From contig NC_071345.1 of assembly GCF_027744825.2 (NCBI RefSeq), positions 4,165,501-4,229,500 on the forward strand: DNA of 64,000 nucleotides, written 5' to 3'. The notes beneath the pieces were generated by a model. The model saw nothing but the letters and a program-made list of their open reading frames with translations. It was not told the DNA's origin and searched no databases. Made by a program: the position numbers and the translations under genes. Of this stretch, positions 32,401 through 41,501 are shown piece by piece; position 1 is the stretch's first letter; every line of letters starts with the position of its first letter. This stretch comes from Synchiropus splendidus (Eukaryota; Chordata; Actinopteri; Syngnathiformes; Callionymidae).

Positions 32401-35400
32401 GAGCGAGAGGGAGGAGAGCGGGGTTCGAGGAGGTCAGGGTGCAGGGCGGAGAGGACCACCTCCCGGGAGGCAAGAAAGCCTCCACACTCTTTGTTAACCG
32501 CACAATTGGGAGTGTTTCCTGGGTAACGGGTGAGCCCTGCGTAGGGGGAGGGGGAGGACAAAAGATATGGGAGGGGGCGGCTGAGAGGGTGAGGGAGGAG
32601 AGAGATGGTCGACTGAGTCAGCCGTGTCAATCGGCGCTAAGAAAGTGTTTGAAAACCTTGCGTTGTGTCACACAAACAGACAAAGCTGTTGTGTTGTTGT
32701 GGACTCGCTCTCTGGATGTTCCTCTCTTTCACTTTGCAGCCAATAAACACGGTGTCCGACATTAAATAAAACAAGGGGCTCCTTTCTTCCCCAGGTCACG
32801 CTGGCGGAGATTTAAGCTCCAGTAGTGTGTCTGTGTCAGTGTGTGTTTAACTACGATACATCTTCACTAGCAAACACAATAAACTGGTGTCGCACCTCTC
32901 CGCAGACAGATGTGTGTGGTGTGCGCCGCCGGAGCGCTGCCTCAGCACAGGCACACCTCGCGGCGCTTGGGTGGAGTATCTGGGTTGGTGAGCACGACAC
33001 TTGTAACATGATGCACAGTGACGGGACCAGCTGTGAACTTGAGATTTAAAGCTGAAACACGAGTAAGTGGGAGCCAGTCGATTGATAGCAGCGCTGCGAC
33101 AAGTCTTTGTGCAGCAACAAAACGCAACATGGAGACACAAGTGGACCTCAACAGGGTCCTTGTGGGCTCATTTGTTTATTTCCCCTCTGCTAGACGTGAT
33201 TTGCAGTCATCAGCATCTTCAGACGAGCCACCGGCCTGAGCTTGAAGATACGTCCCCGAACTCATTACCATCACAGTCACGTGACCACCTCCATTTCCTT
33301 TCTCTTCCTCACAATAGTATTGTCCTTCTAATGACCTGAACAGAAACCTGGGAGGATGTCTCCCAATCTACGCCGCATTCAGCTATCAGAAATGAATCAT
33401 GAAGTCAGTGGAGGGACCTGCCTGTCTCAGAGACCTTCAGAGCAAATGTGGGCTTCTTATTGGAAAAAAATGAGATTAAAAACACAAGATGACGACTCCA
33501 CAATGAAGGGCTTCTTTGTATGTAAAGGATGTAGATAAGGGCTTTAAGAGGTCCATACACCTCTGGTAACCTGTGTGGGAGGTCAAGCACAAGCAACTCA
33601 AAATGTTTTTATGTTTGGTTCCATGTGGACTCATGAAGCAGTGTGTCCTCTCACTGTAGCTATTTTCAGGTCTGCTATGTTGACACCTCATGTTTTGCTT
33701 GTCGCAGCTTTGTTCCCTCTAAGAGACTCTCCCCCTTATTTTATTAGCAGAATTCAAAAGGTCACAACTTCAATTCCCAACTTTCATCTTCAGTAAGACA
33801 GACATATCTGGGCTGAGTTCAGTTGCACCTGAGCTCGGAGCTGTGTAGTTAAGTAGTTTGAAAAAAAAAACCAAAAAAAAAATCAGGGTAATTAGCGCCC
33901 TTTTCTCTGACCCCAAAAAGTGTGAAAGGCAGCTGAAATCTCTTGCAAAGGACATAATGAAACCCACAGCATCATTGATCCCAGTGTCATCTACTTTTGA
34001 TGCAGAGATGAGCCCACACTGGGCTTCATTCATGGCCTCCATACAGCGCTACAGTAGCCCTCACCAAGAGGATTTAGCCACTTCTCTTATTGTAAAGTCA
34101 CTCAAATCCTCCACGCTCTCACTTATCTGCCGAGTATGTGGAACAGTATTATTGTGGCATAGAAGTAGCCATTTCCCAGCCCCGAGGCCTCTGGCCCACT
34201 TCAACTGGGAGGTCATTCAGCGGTCAGCGAGGAAGACGAAGGCGAAGACGGAGAATCCCCGAGTTTGACAGCCACTTAGTTGAAATGTTTAGACGGACGC
34301 TCGTCGTGGAGACCAGACTTGATCCTTTTGTGATCATTTGTCACGTTAGAAACCTCAAGATGCTAATGAAGAAAACGCTCATGCGTTGACAGAAAGCAGA
34401 GAAGAAAAGCCTGAATGGGAAAAGTCGCGACACGACACTTCAAGGACTTTGGTGGAGAACTGCGAGAACAGCAGGGATTGGTGGGCGTCCAACTTCCAGC
34501 TTCTCCACGGTGCGGGGCATTCATCATCATTATGGCGGCCATTCACGCAGTCGAATGCCCTTTAAAATCAACTGTCAATTCTCATTTGGGCAGCGTCAAC
34601 ATCTTATAAGCCTGAATTCTCCCATGAACTGGATCGAGGTGCTTTAGTTGGAAAACAAGAGTCGGACAGACGCGTAGTCTGCGCCACTTGGACCCGGTTG
34701 CGGTTCCCTTAATCCAAACCAGCACTAAAAGAGACTTAATTGTGCATCCATGACCAATCAAAGTGAAGACCAACTAAACCAGGAGCGCCTCACTTTCTTT
34801 TCAGTGCCAACACACACACACACACACGTACACTCTGAGATATTTATGCTGAACGTTCAATATAGAGCGAGTACGCATCAGAACTGGACCATGCAGCAGT
34901 GGGGAGCCCTATACACAGCCGACCGTGACACGCAGCATGCTCTGACACCTTTGCTTCAGGACTAGTCCGAGTCTTTTTAAGAGCCTGAACAGCAGCTCGG
35001 CAGACTGCAAATGTTCAGCTTCGCCGCAGACTTTACATAAAATCACAGATTTTAGTGACCTACGAAGAAACGTCCCCAGGCATGCAGACATAGTTTTACA
35101 AATGTACCTCTATTTTACATATTTTGCTCTTATGCTGACCTAATGGTTTCATTACGACAATGTTGACTCTACCTTTAAAAAGGAATTTTCAAGCGATAGA
35201 TGTGTCCACTTCTTAAATTTCTCTCCTTGAAAACATTTTTTTAGCCTCATAAAGCAAGGAACAATGCAAACCAAATAATGCTCAAATCAGTACATCCAAA
35301 TATGGCAATCTAATTTGTGATTTATGGAGAATAAACTCTACTAATTGTTGGCAAAGCGTACATTTACAGACTGCAGCCAGATTTACGCATCTTTGTGTAC

Positions 35401-38400
35401 ATCTGAGCCCTACAGTATAGCTACATACAGTCTGTACAACCAAAGAAAATGGATGGCTAACACACAGCCCAAACCCACCTGCATGACCGCTAGCTGTTGT
35501 TAGCCACTATGGCGCTCACAAATTCGCATCATGTTAAATGGTCGCCAGAGCGGAATGGCGGGGTAAATAGAGCGGGTATACATTACAGCTGTATTCATTC
35601 CTGTAATTGTTTCCATTGCTTTTCCCAAAGTGTTTGCAATCTTTATTAGCATACTCATGTTACTAGTGCTTGGTAAACCCCACATTAATGGGTCCATTTA
35701 TTGTTATAATTCTTACCATTTATTGTTATTTAAAGGTTCATTTTGTATGAAAAAAATCCATAACACAGTAAATAATTGTGATTATAATATCGACATAATT
35801 GTGGAGCCATGATGTAAATCCACTCAAAAATGACAAGTTTTCTCATTTGGGTTCTTCATGACTCACAATAGGACGTTGTGTGTTTGAGTACATTACGAAC
35901 ACACAACTAAAAAAGTCTCTGGCCTTTCTACATACCTGAGGAAATCATTTAACCCCATTTGACTGGACTTTTGAAATGGAAATATAGCAAAGCACTTTGG
36001 ATGCAACATAAAGCGAGCTCCATAAGCATATATTTCTAATGAAGATATTTAAAAAGAGACAGAAAGACCCAGTTGAGAGTGAATATCTGATCCGGGTCGG
36101 AGCATCATGTTCAAAGATGAATCCGAGTGTGTGATGCTGTTTGAAGTGATGCTCTCAAGAGTCAGTCGAGTATATTCACAAGTTACATAACCCTGGATTT
36201 TCTCGGCACGCACTCCTCGCTCCCTCCCTCCCTCTGTCCATCCGTCAGTCAGTCCATCCGTCTCTCAGCGCTCACTCCAGGGTGTGTCAGAGCACCGAGG
36301 TGGAGCAGCACAGATGGCCAGTCAGGCTCCACGCTCCACGCTGTGCCAGCCGGGACGGGGTCAAAGTGTAAAAGTGACAAGTGAAACAGGAGCCGGCAAC
36401 AGCGTGAGAGCCGACCGGGGAGTTAAATATAGTTGGATGGGCTTTTACACGTACACACATGAACACACACATGCAAACAGAGCATCACTCTAATGTTTGG
36501 ATCCAGCTCACACACTAATTGCTCGATAGATTGAGCTTGAAGCCGGATCAGCATGTATAAAAGACGGGATTAGGTTAACGAGCAGACGCATCTGCTCCGT
36601 GATTGTGTTGGAAAATCTAAAGAGGATAAAACATCTGTAACACGCAGACGGAAACCTTTCAATTTGTCCGGCGATCGAAACATCAAAACATTGACTTAAC
36701 GCCAGGATGAGCTTCGGTCATTACACAGCAAAAAAAAAAAAAAACACCTTGAAGAAGGTACAGACAGAAAATAAATGTAATATTAGTGCTGGAAAAAAAA
36801 TTAAGAAATTCTTTCTTCTTCACAAATTTTGAATTCATTAAAATATTAAATGACATAATTACACTCTCCAAATAACTCCTTAAAATATATTAAACACAAT
36901 ATTTTAGTCCATACTGGGAATTTTCATGAAATATTTTGTAATTCGTAAATATTTCAAAATATTAACAAACTAGACCAGTTTATTCAACATTTTTCCCTTC
37001 AAATTACTTGTTGCATTAAATTGTCATTAGAATAGGTTATCAATGGAAATTTATAAATAATATTTATTATTCTCTTTCATTTTAAATATCAAAAATTATA
37101 TAATAAAAATGTTTAAAAACTAGTAGTCTTTTTTCTAAATATCAAAATAATTTAAAAAATATCTCAGAGATATTAATATTTAATGAAATCTGTTTAGGTA
37201 TGAGGTGACTTTACTGGGCCTGCAGGAAACGGCACCTGCAAATAAGATACTCCCGGTATCAGGAACATCGGGCGGTGAATAAAAGAGGACCCTCACTTGA
37301 ATATTATCTCCCTGCTTTGACATGGAGACAGTAATCTAGATGTCCACAGAGACGGTCGACCTAGAGTGGCTTTGTGCAGACTGGCCCTGACATTTACAGC
37401 GGTGTGTGTTGGTAAGGTGTGGCTGCATGGCACTATATCTGTGTCGCCGCTTTATCAAATTAGATGTTCTTCAAGTGCTTGAGGTGAAATATCATTTTGT
37501 TTCATGCATGCAGTAATGATCCTAGCCTTGAATTTTAGGGACCTCATACGCTCTTTCAACTTTTATATGCTCTATTTTAAACATAAATAAAAAAATAATA
37601 GTTCTACTCCACCCTCCATCAAAGCAGGCGCCTGAATATCTGAATGACCAAGCCTGATGTCAACCAGAGAAATCTGTCACGAACCTCACAAACATTTCAA
37701 CAAAGTGTCGGTCACTTGTCGAACCTGGTTTTCGTCGAAGCAGACAACAATGAACCCGACACCTTTTCAACAATCAACATCCCCTCAAACCTGCCCTTCA
37801 TGTTTTCTTTGAACAAGGAACCAAATCAGGATCAAACATGCCTGAAAACGCTAAAATGCAAGTTCACACACAACAGAGAGAAACGGCCAGCCTGACTTGT
37901 GATGAAAATGCTACATAGATACACCTCGAAAAAAATGGCGGTCCCATTTCCTTTGTCATTTTATTACATAGTGTAACTACTCAAGTGGCTGCAGAGAATG
38001 TGTTATTAGAGCATTAATGTTCTATATAATTTCTTTTTATTCACCTGATTTGAAGTGAGGCAGCTTAGCTCTCAGCTTCCAAAAGCTCACCTGTTCCTGT
38101 GAACCAGGTCATTTTGGATGTGTGACGACGGACAAACCCAGCTGCGATTCTTGTCGTCCGAACGCTAAAGAGCAGTGAACTACTCCATAATAATGCTCAA
38201 AGGCACATGTGCCCACAAAGGTTCAAACAAAATCTGATCAGACCTAAGCCGGGCTCACGTTTCCGTCTATAGCATCAAACACTTGAGTGAACAAAAGCTG
38301 GTAACAAAGTAGCCATAGAATAACACGTAAAAACAATAGATTTAAGACACAATATGATGCCTTTTTATGAAAATGTGTGAGCAAATTGGATGCCTTTCTT

Positions 38401-39168
38401 TGAATGTGGGTTAGAACATTTAAATTTTATTACATTATTACTGACTAATGTAAGGTAATGTTGCATGGTGACAATAAAATGTTATTGCATCGTCAAAAAT
38501 ACATATTTAAACGACATATAAAAAGGTTAAAATACCAAATGTATTATTTACTGATTTTTAAAATAGTTTTGTAGAATTGCAATAAAAAAGGCCTTTAAAA
38601 ATAATGACCACTACAATGACCAAAGAATACATACTGTATAATAAAAAATATTTTATATTGAATTCAATACATTTTAGGCAATTTAAGGTCAATATTTTTC
38701 AAGCATGTTGGTTTTCATTTCCTCCGGGAAATTAATTTTGCGAACTTTTGAATTCATTTTTGCTTTTTAATGCACACTTTATAATCTTTATCGACCTTTT
38801 CTGGTTTGTGTTTTGTTCAGTAGTGTTTCATATTTATATCATAAATAATTTGCTGGTAACATAAATTCATGATGCACATTGACATGCACAGTGAGACTAT
38901 TCATGACAACAGAGCTTTTATATCAATAAAACTCATCCACACCATCAAGCACAACTGACAACTGTACCTCCATAGCCAGAGCTGCTGTCTGCTGGTCGTA
39001 GTGGTTCAACGCATTGGGCATGAAGGTGGAGTTGTACGGCAGATCCTGACACATGCGCAGCGTTATGGGCTCACAGGTGAACAGGCTGTGGCTGCCCGCC
39101 GCCGCATCCATGGGAATGGCGACGCACACGGCCAGCATGGACACCGACAGCGCCCAGAGGAAATCCAT
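23415..39168 (-). CDS. fzd3: Frizzled-3 Wnt/planar-polarity receptor, complete, 8 coding exons
   Basis: Seven-pass membrane receptor of the Frizzled family. It acts in planar cell polarity, axon guidance and neural crest development. Coding exons on the minus strand: 38968-39168, 27056-27252, 26521-26983, 26134-26433, 25821-26072, 25203-25351, 24206-24463 and 23415-23667. They sum to 2,073 nt (690 residues; the human protein is 666). The product has a signal peptide, a Cys-rich domain (CRD), seven membrane segments, the Dishevelled-binding KTCFEW motif, and a Ser/Arg-rich tail containing [10 protein letters not shown]. Distinctive FZD3 stretches are [17 protein letters not shown], and [12 protein letters not shown]. 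Frizzled-6 is the next closest member but lacks this tail. The gene is tail-to-tail with cdc42bpa and head-to-head with fbxo16. Assignment to fzd3a or fzd3b is open. Confidence 0.96.
23770..24195. repeat. Further diverged copies of the 3' UTR repeat, in the last fzd3 intron
   Basis: Motifs close to AATCCATGnCAGGTTTTACT recur near 23780 (ACATCCATGCCAGGTCTGG), 23943 (AATCCCCATCAGATTTTACT), 24121 (AGTCCATTCCAGGTTTTCAC) and 24170 (AAATCCGTCTCGGGTCTTAC). The first is followed by a stretch with a CTCF-like motif pair. They share the repeat seen at 21740-22385 on the other side of the fzd3 last exon. Confidence 0.55.
24206..24463 (-). CDS. fzd3: fzd3 exon: proximal cytoplasmic tail
   Basis: Encodes [40 protein letters not shown] and [14 protein letters not shown], a conserved FZD3 tail with many Ser/Thr sites. 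The acceptor lies against a long pyrimidine-rich tract (minus strand) at 24464-24655. Confidence 0.94.
24464..24655. repeat. G/A-rich purine tract next to fzd3 exon
   Basis: The plus strand is almost all G and A with many G3-G7 runs (for example GGGGGGAGGGAGGGGGAGG near 24482). On the transcribed minus strand it is a very long C/T tract directly before the acceptor of the exon at 24463. It may form G-quadruplex or triplex structures. Confidence 0.7.
24722..24910. repeat. Probable dispersed fish repeat with GGGGAC/GTCCCC ends
   Basis: The stretch runs from GTCCTTATGGGGACGTC to TTGGTCCCCACTAG, with loosely inverted ends. It is of a kind often seen scattered near CA repeats in teleost introns. 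I recognise the pattern but not a named family. Confidence 0.4.
24922..25164. mobile_element. Intact hAT-like MITE (243 bp) in fzd3 intron
   Basis: Perfect 11-bp terminal inverted repeats (TAGTGATGGGT at 24922-24932, ACCCATCACTA at 25154-25164) and a perfect 8-bp target duplication GGATAAAC (24914-24921 and 25165-25172). It has no coding capacity. Longer subterminal inverted similarity includes GGTATCATGAAACAGTA near the left end and its near-complement near the right. It carries two CTCF-core-like motifs facing each other. Insertion is 39 bp from the donor end of an fzd3 exon. Its perfect duplication indicates a fairly recent insertion. Confidence 0.92.
25203..25351 (-). CDS. fzd3: fzd3 exon: TM7 and KTxxxW motif
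   Basis: Encodes [20 protein letters not shown], then [26 protein letters not shown] fits the KTxxxW Dishevelled-binding motif just after TM7. The donor GTACGT leaves phase 2 and joins the next exon as [13 protein letters not shown]. Confidence 0.95.
25821..26072 (-). CDS. fzd3: fzd3 exon: TM5-TM6 and third extracellular loop
   Basis: Eighty-four codons: [20 protein letters not shown], the conserved [20 protein letters not shown], and [11 protein letters not shown] at the end. The intracellular loop 3 sequence is almost invariant in FZD3/6. Confidence 0.95.
26134..26433 (-). CDS. fzd3: fzd3 exon: TM3, TM4 and TM5 start
   Basis: Exactly 100 codons: [40 protein letters not shown], then [20 protein letters not shown] and [20 protein letters not shown]. 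Phase 0 at both ends. Confidence 0.95.
26461..26492. repeat. CA microsatellite in fzd3 intron
   Basis: An uninterrupted run of about 16 CA units in the 87-nt intron between two transmembrane exons. On the minus strand it reads as GT repeats only about 30 nt after the donor site. Confidence 0.9.
26521..26983 (-). CDS. fzd3: fzd3 exon: linker, TM1 and TM2
   Basis: Starts with [14 protein letters not shown], continues through [20 protein letters not shown] and the Cys-rich linker [11 protein letters not shown]. It then has TM1 ([20 protein letters not shown]) and TM2 ([20 protein letters not shown]), and ends [11 protein letters not shown]. This is the longest coding exon. Confidence 0.95.
27056..27252 (-). 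CDS. fzd3: fzd3 exon: second half of Cys-rich domain
   Basis: Encodes [40 protein letters not shown] and [18 protein letters not shown], with the conserved CRD cysteines. The acceptor is GTCCGCAG. An open frame running further upstream from here is intron read-through, not coding. Confidence 0.94.
28170..28482 (+). repeat. AT-rich dispersed repeat, copy 1
   Basis: Begins CTGGGTCACATACAAGCACA and matches copy 2 at 29594-29922 in the same orientation over its whole length with scattered substitutions and small indels. Shared strings include AGGACAAAAATGTACT, ATAATTTGAACATTTG and GTGATAATAAGAATAGC. No inverted ends, tail or coding frame is seen. Confidence 0.8.
29594..29922 (+). repeat. AT-rich dispersed repeat, copy 2
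   Basis: Begins CTGGGTCACACACAAGCACA. It is a direct repeat of 28170-28482, with an extra stretch near 29840 (GGGTCAACACAATATTAACA) not in copy 1. About 1.1 kb of unrelated sequence separates the copies. Confidence 0.8.
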
Positions 39169-39385
39169 GACGAGTCTGTTGGGAATCTCTTTTGGCTTGG
39201 AGGAGGCAACAAATCCGGGTGACTCACGCAGGGATCCTCATACTCTTCTTGTTGAGATCACAGTGTGGCTGTAAGAGGGTCGCTGAGTAATCCAACATGG
39301 TTGCCGCCGACGGCATCCATCACTCGGGAGATGCCCTGGTGCAGCGAGAAGACCACTCTCCCTCCTGGTTTGTTCCAAATATGAT
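38968..39385 (-). CDS. fzd3: fzd3 first coding exon (5' UTR 39169-39385, coding 38968-39168)
   Basis: A strong acceptor (TTTCATTTCAG) ends at 39386, so this exon begins with about 217 nt of 5' UTR. The start at 39168 opens a signal peptide ([20 protein letters not shown]) and the CRD begins [16 protein letters not shown] with an N-glycosylation site NST. The exon ends in phase 0 after ALAME, joining PFHPMVNL in the next exon as in other FZD3 proteins. Confidence 0.95.
39224..39320 (-). other. Two overlapping upstream ORFs in fzd3 5' UTR
   Basis: On the minus strand, one ATG at 39320 opens 20 codons ending with TGA at 39258. A second ATG at 39298, in another frame, opens 24 codons ending with TGA at 39224. 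Both close before the main start at 39168. They could reduce translation of the main frame; this is inference from position only. Confidence 0.5.
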
Positions 39386-39484
39386 CTGAAATGAAAGGTA
39401 GATATTTTAACAAACATCGCAGAAACTGAATTAAATTGTTGTTTTACACAGAGCGCACTCCAGTATTTAATAGGAAAGTATTTT

Positions 39485-39710
39485 CACAGTGGCGTGGAGG
39501 CTCATGAGTCAGTCTCAAAGCAAGATGGTCGCAGGTTTGAATCCAACGCTGGAGCGGAGGGTGGGTTTCCTCCTACATCCCACAAACATGTTGACTATTG
39601 AATGCCATTAAAAATGGTTGTCTTTTTGTACTGAGCAATGGCCTGTCCATCTGTCCCCTGCATTTGACCCCGTGTAGCTGGGATAGGCTTCTGGCTAAAT
39701 AAATTCATTC
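39485..39710 (+). mobile_element. Diverged tRNA-derived SINE
   Basis: It starts like the common fish tRNA-SINE (CACAGTGGCGTGGAGGCTCA as degraded box A region) and has a box B-like GGTTTGAATCC at 39534-39544 (one change from GGTTCGAATCC). The body includes GGGTTTCCTCC, CCCACAAACATG, GGCCTGTCCATCTG and the typical end AGCTGGGATAGGCTTCTGG. It is old and decayed. It lies in the short 5' intron of fzd3, about 100 bp upstream of the first coding exon. Confidence 0.75.
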
Positions 39711-40179
39711 ACAAGAATTGAAAATATGAGCACGGTAGGGTCGGTAAGGGGCCATTAACGCCAACAAAAAGCGATTCACGTGAGCATTATGGTTAAATAT
39801 GACGTCATAGCCATAAACGTCGCTGTATGGACATGCTAATGTTATTGAATAAATGGTGTTTGTATGGCATTTAAAAGGCGGAAATAGCGCCATTAAGGCT
39901 AATTGACTGCACACACCCAAAACAAACCACGCTCCCCAGTTTATGGACAACAATAATAACCCTCCGCAGATGGGCATTAGTGTTGGTTTGAACATATCTT
40001 CGTGCTTAAATCGATATTAGCTCTTCTGTTAGCATGCACCGATACAAACAGCCAGTTAAGAACCAGCTGCCGGGAAAGTGGCATTGTAAAGTGACTCGTT
40101 ATTAAAGATGTTGACTTGGTTCGGTGGGGGTGAAAAAAAGCTGAGTTATAAATATCGAGGCTCCGGAGCGCAGACAAAA

Positions 40180-40560
40180 GATGACGGTCCGTATAGTGAT
40201 GGTGACTACGTGACCCGGAGCTCACGAAGCCTCGCACCGGCGCCCGGAATCACCGCTGGGATCCAGCCTCCTGCGGCGCTGGCTCACACCGCGAACAGGT
40301 GACGACGGCCGGCTAGAATTCACGAGCGTTCACCTTTATCTCGTCCGCGGTTTCACGTGTGGTTCCAGGGGTCTCCGCCGCTCCTCGAGTTGGTAACAAT
40401 GAGTGAATGTCCCCCAGCCAGCGGCGGCACCCTCCTCTCCTCCTGTCCGCCTCGTCTGTCCCTCTCTCCCCCCCCCTCTCCTCCCTGCGCTCCCCGTCGT
40501 CAATGGCAACATGTTTCAAAATGGCTTCCATTCAAACGTTTCAAAATAAAAGCATCCCCC
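40180..40560 (-). promoter_or_regulatory. fzd3: Probable fzd3 CpG-rich promoter and non-coding first exon
   Basis: Locally rich in CpG (for example GCACCGGCGCCCGG near 40235 and CTCGTCCGCGG near 40342) inside otherwise AT-rich DNA. On the minus strand a donor AAAG|GTGAAC leaves an exon edge at 40334, which could splice to the strong acceptor at 39386 before the fzd3 start exon. The transcription start is not visible; no clear TATA box was found. Confidence 0.5.
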
Positions 40561-41501
40561 TTTTTTTAATTTCCCACCGTCAACGGTCAACGCTAAACAG
40601 TTACATGTATGTGCTAGAAAATGTGTTTCTTTAATAATACAAAAACACGCAATTAAATTGTAATGTTAAATAAATTGTACTGTATTAGTTTAAAAGTGTG
40701 TTAAAAAGATTTTAGATTCGACATTGTATGTGACATTTAATTGTACATCACGATCTCAAACTCGCTACAAATTTCAATACTGAAAATACTTTTACATATA
40801 AAATATTCAGCAGTACTGTGATGATAATCATCATCTTCATCCATTCAATAAAATGTCATAATTTGAATAGTGCTCTAGTCCCCAGATTCATCTTAAAAAC
40901 TACTATTATTATTAACAATGTAAGCAATCTGTATTTTGATCGTTTATGGCAGTATATAACCATTGAAGGGCAGGACGATTACGGGTGTACGTCATCAGAC
41001 GTTTGCGTTGAAGGGCAAAAAAGTCCGTTTCCGGTTAGCTGCTGCGTGGGCATGTGTAACTTCACGCACACGACTTTTCCTTCTCAGCAGGTTTTCTGTC
41101 CTCGATGCGCGCGACCGCTCATGCGTGCACGAGCCGCTGTTGAATGACAATAGCCGAGAAGTTCAAATGTAAAGGAGCCATCTTGGGTTGGACCTCACTA
41201 AAGTGATTTTTTTTATTAACGTCTAACTTTACCTCCAATGTACCGGACCAAAACGTATTAAAAATGGATCAGGTATTAGATTGAGAATTTGCTAGTATGG
41301 AAGCAGATGACGTCAACACACCTCTGTGTCAGACAGAAAGTGCGTCCAGTGTTGCTATGGAAACAAGTCAACTCCGCACAGGGAGGAAAGCTAAATGGAC
41401 TCACGAGGGATCCGCAGCAGAAGTCGGACTCTGCAGGCGAGTCAGTCAACCAAACCAGGACAGAACAAAGTTGCAAGTGTGTGTTTTGGTCTCACGGAAA
41501 G
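40561..41501. other. Intergenic region and probable fbxo16 5' UTR
   Basis: The AT-rich part up to about 40960 shows nothing recognisable. After that CpG content rises (CTCGATGCGCGCGACCGCTC near 41100), which suggests the fbxo16 promoter and 5' UTR. An ATG at 41297 opens an 80-codon frame that overlaps the fbxo16 start in another frame; it is either an upstream ORF or lies in an unrecognised 5' intron. Confidence 0.5.

Larger units (their letters stand above)
27253..38967 (-). other. fzd3: Large fzd3 intron between CRD exons
   Basis: An 11.7-kb intron splitting the Cys-rich domain. No exon of another gene was recognised on either strand. It holds two copies of an AT-rich repeat (28170-28482 and 29594-29922), poly-A/T tracts, a short CCATCC/CCACC simple repeat near 30510, and a CTCC-type simple tract near 36220. 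Regulatory elements for fzd3 could be here, but nothing could be assigned from sequence alone. Confidence 0.7.

Noticed and set aside
33858..34268. 136-codon frame in the large fzd3 intron
   Set aside because: No splice context, no recognisable domain, starts in a poly-A tract; length is within chance for this composition.
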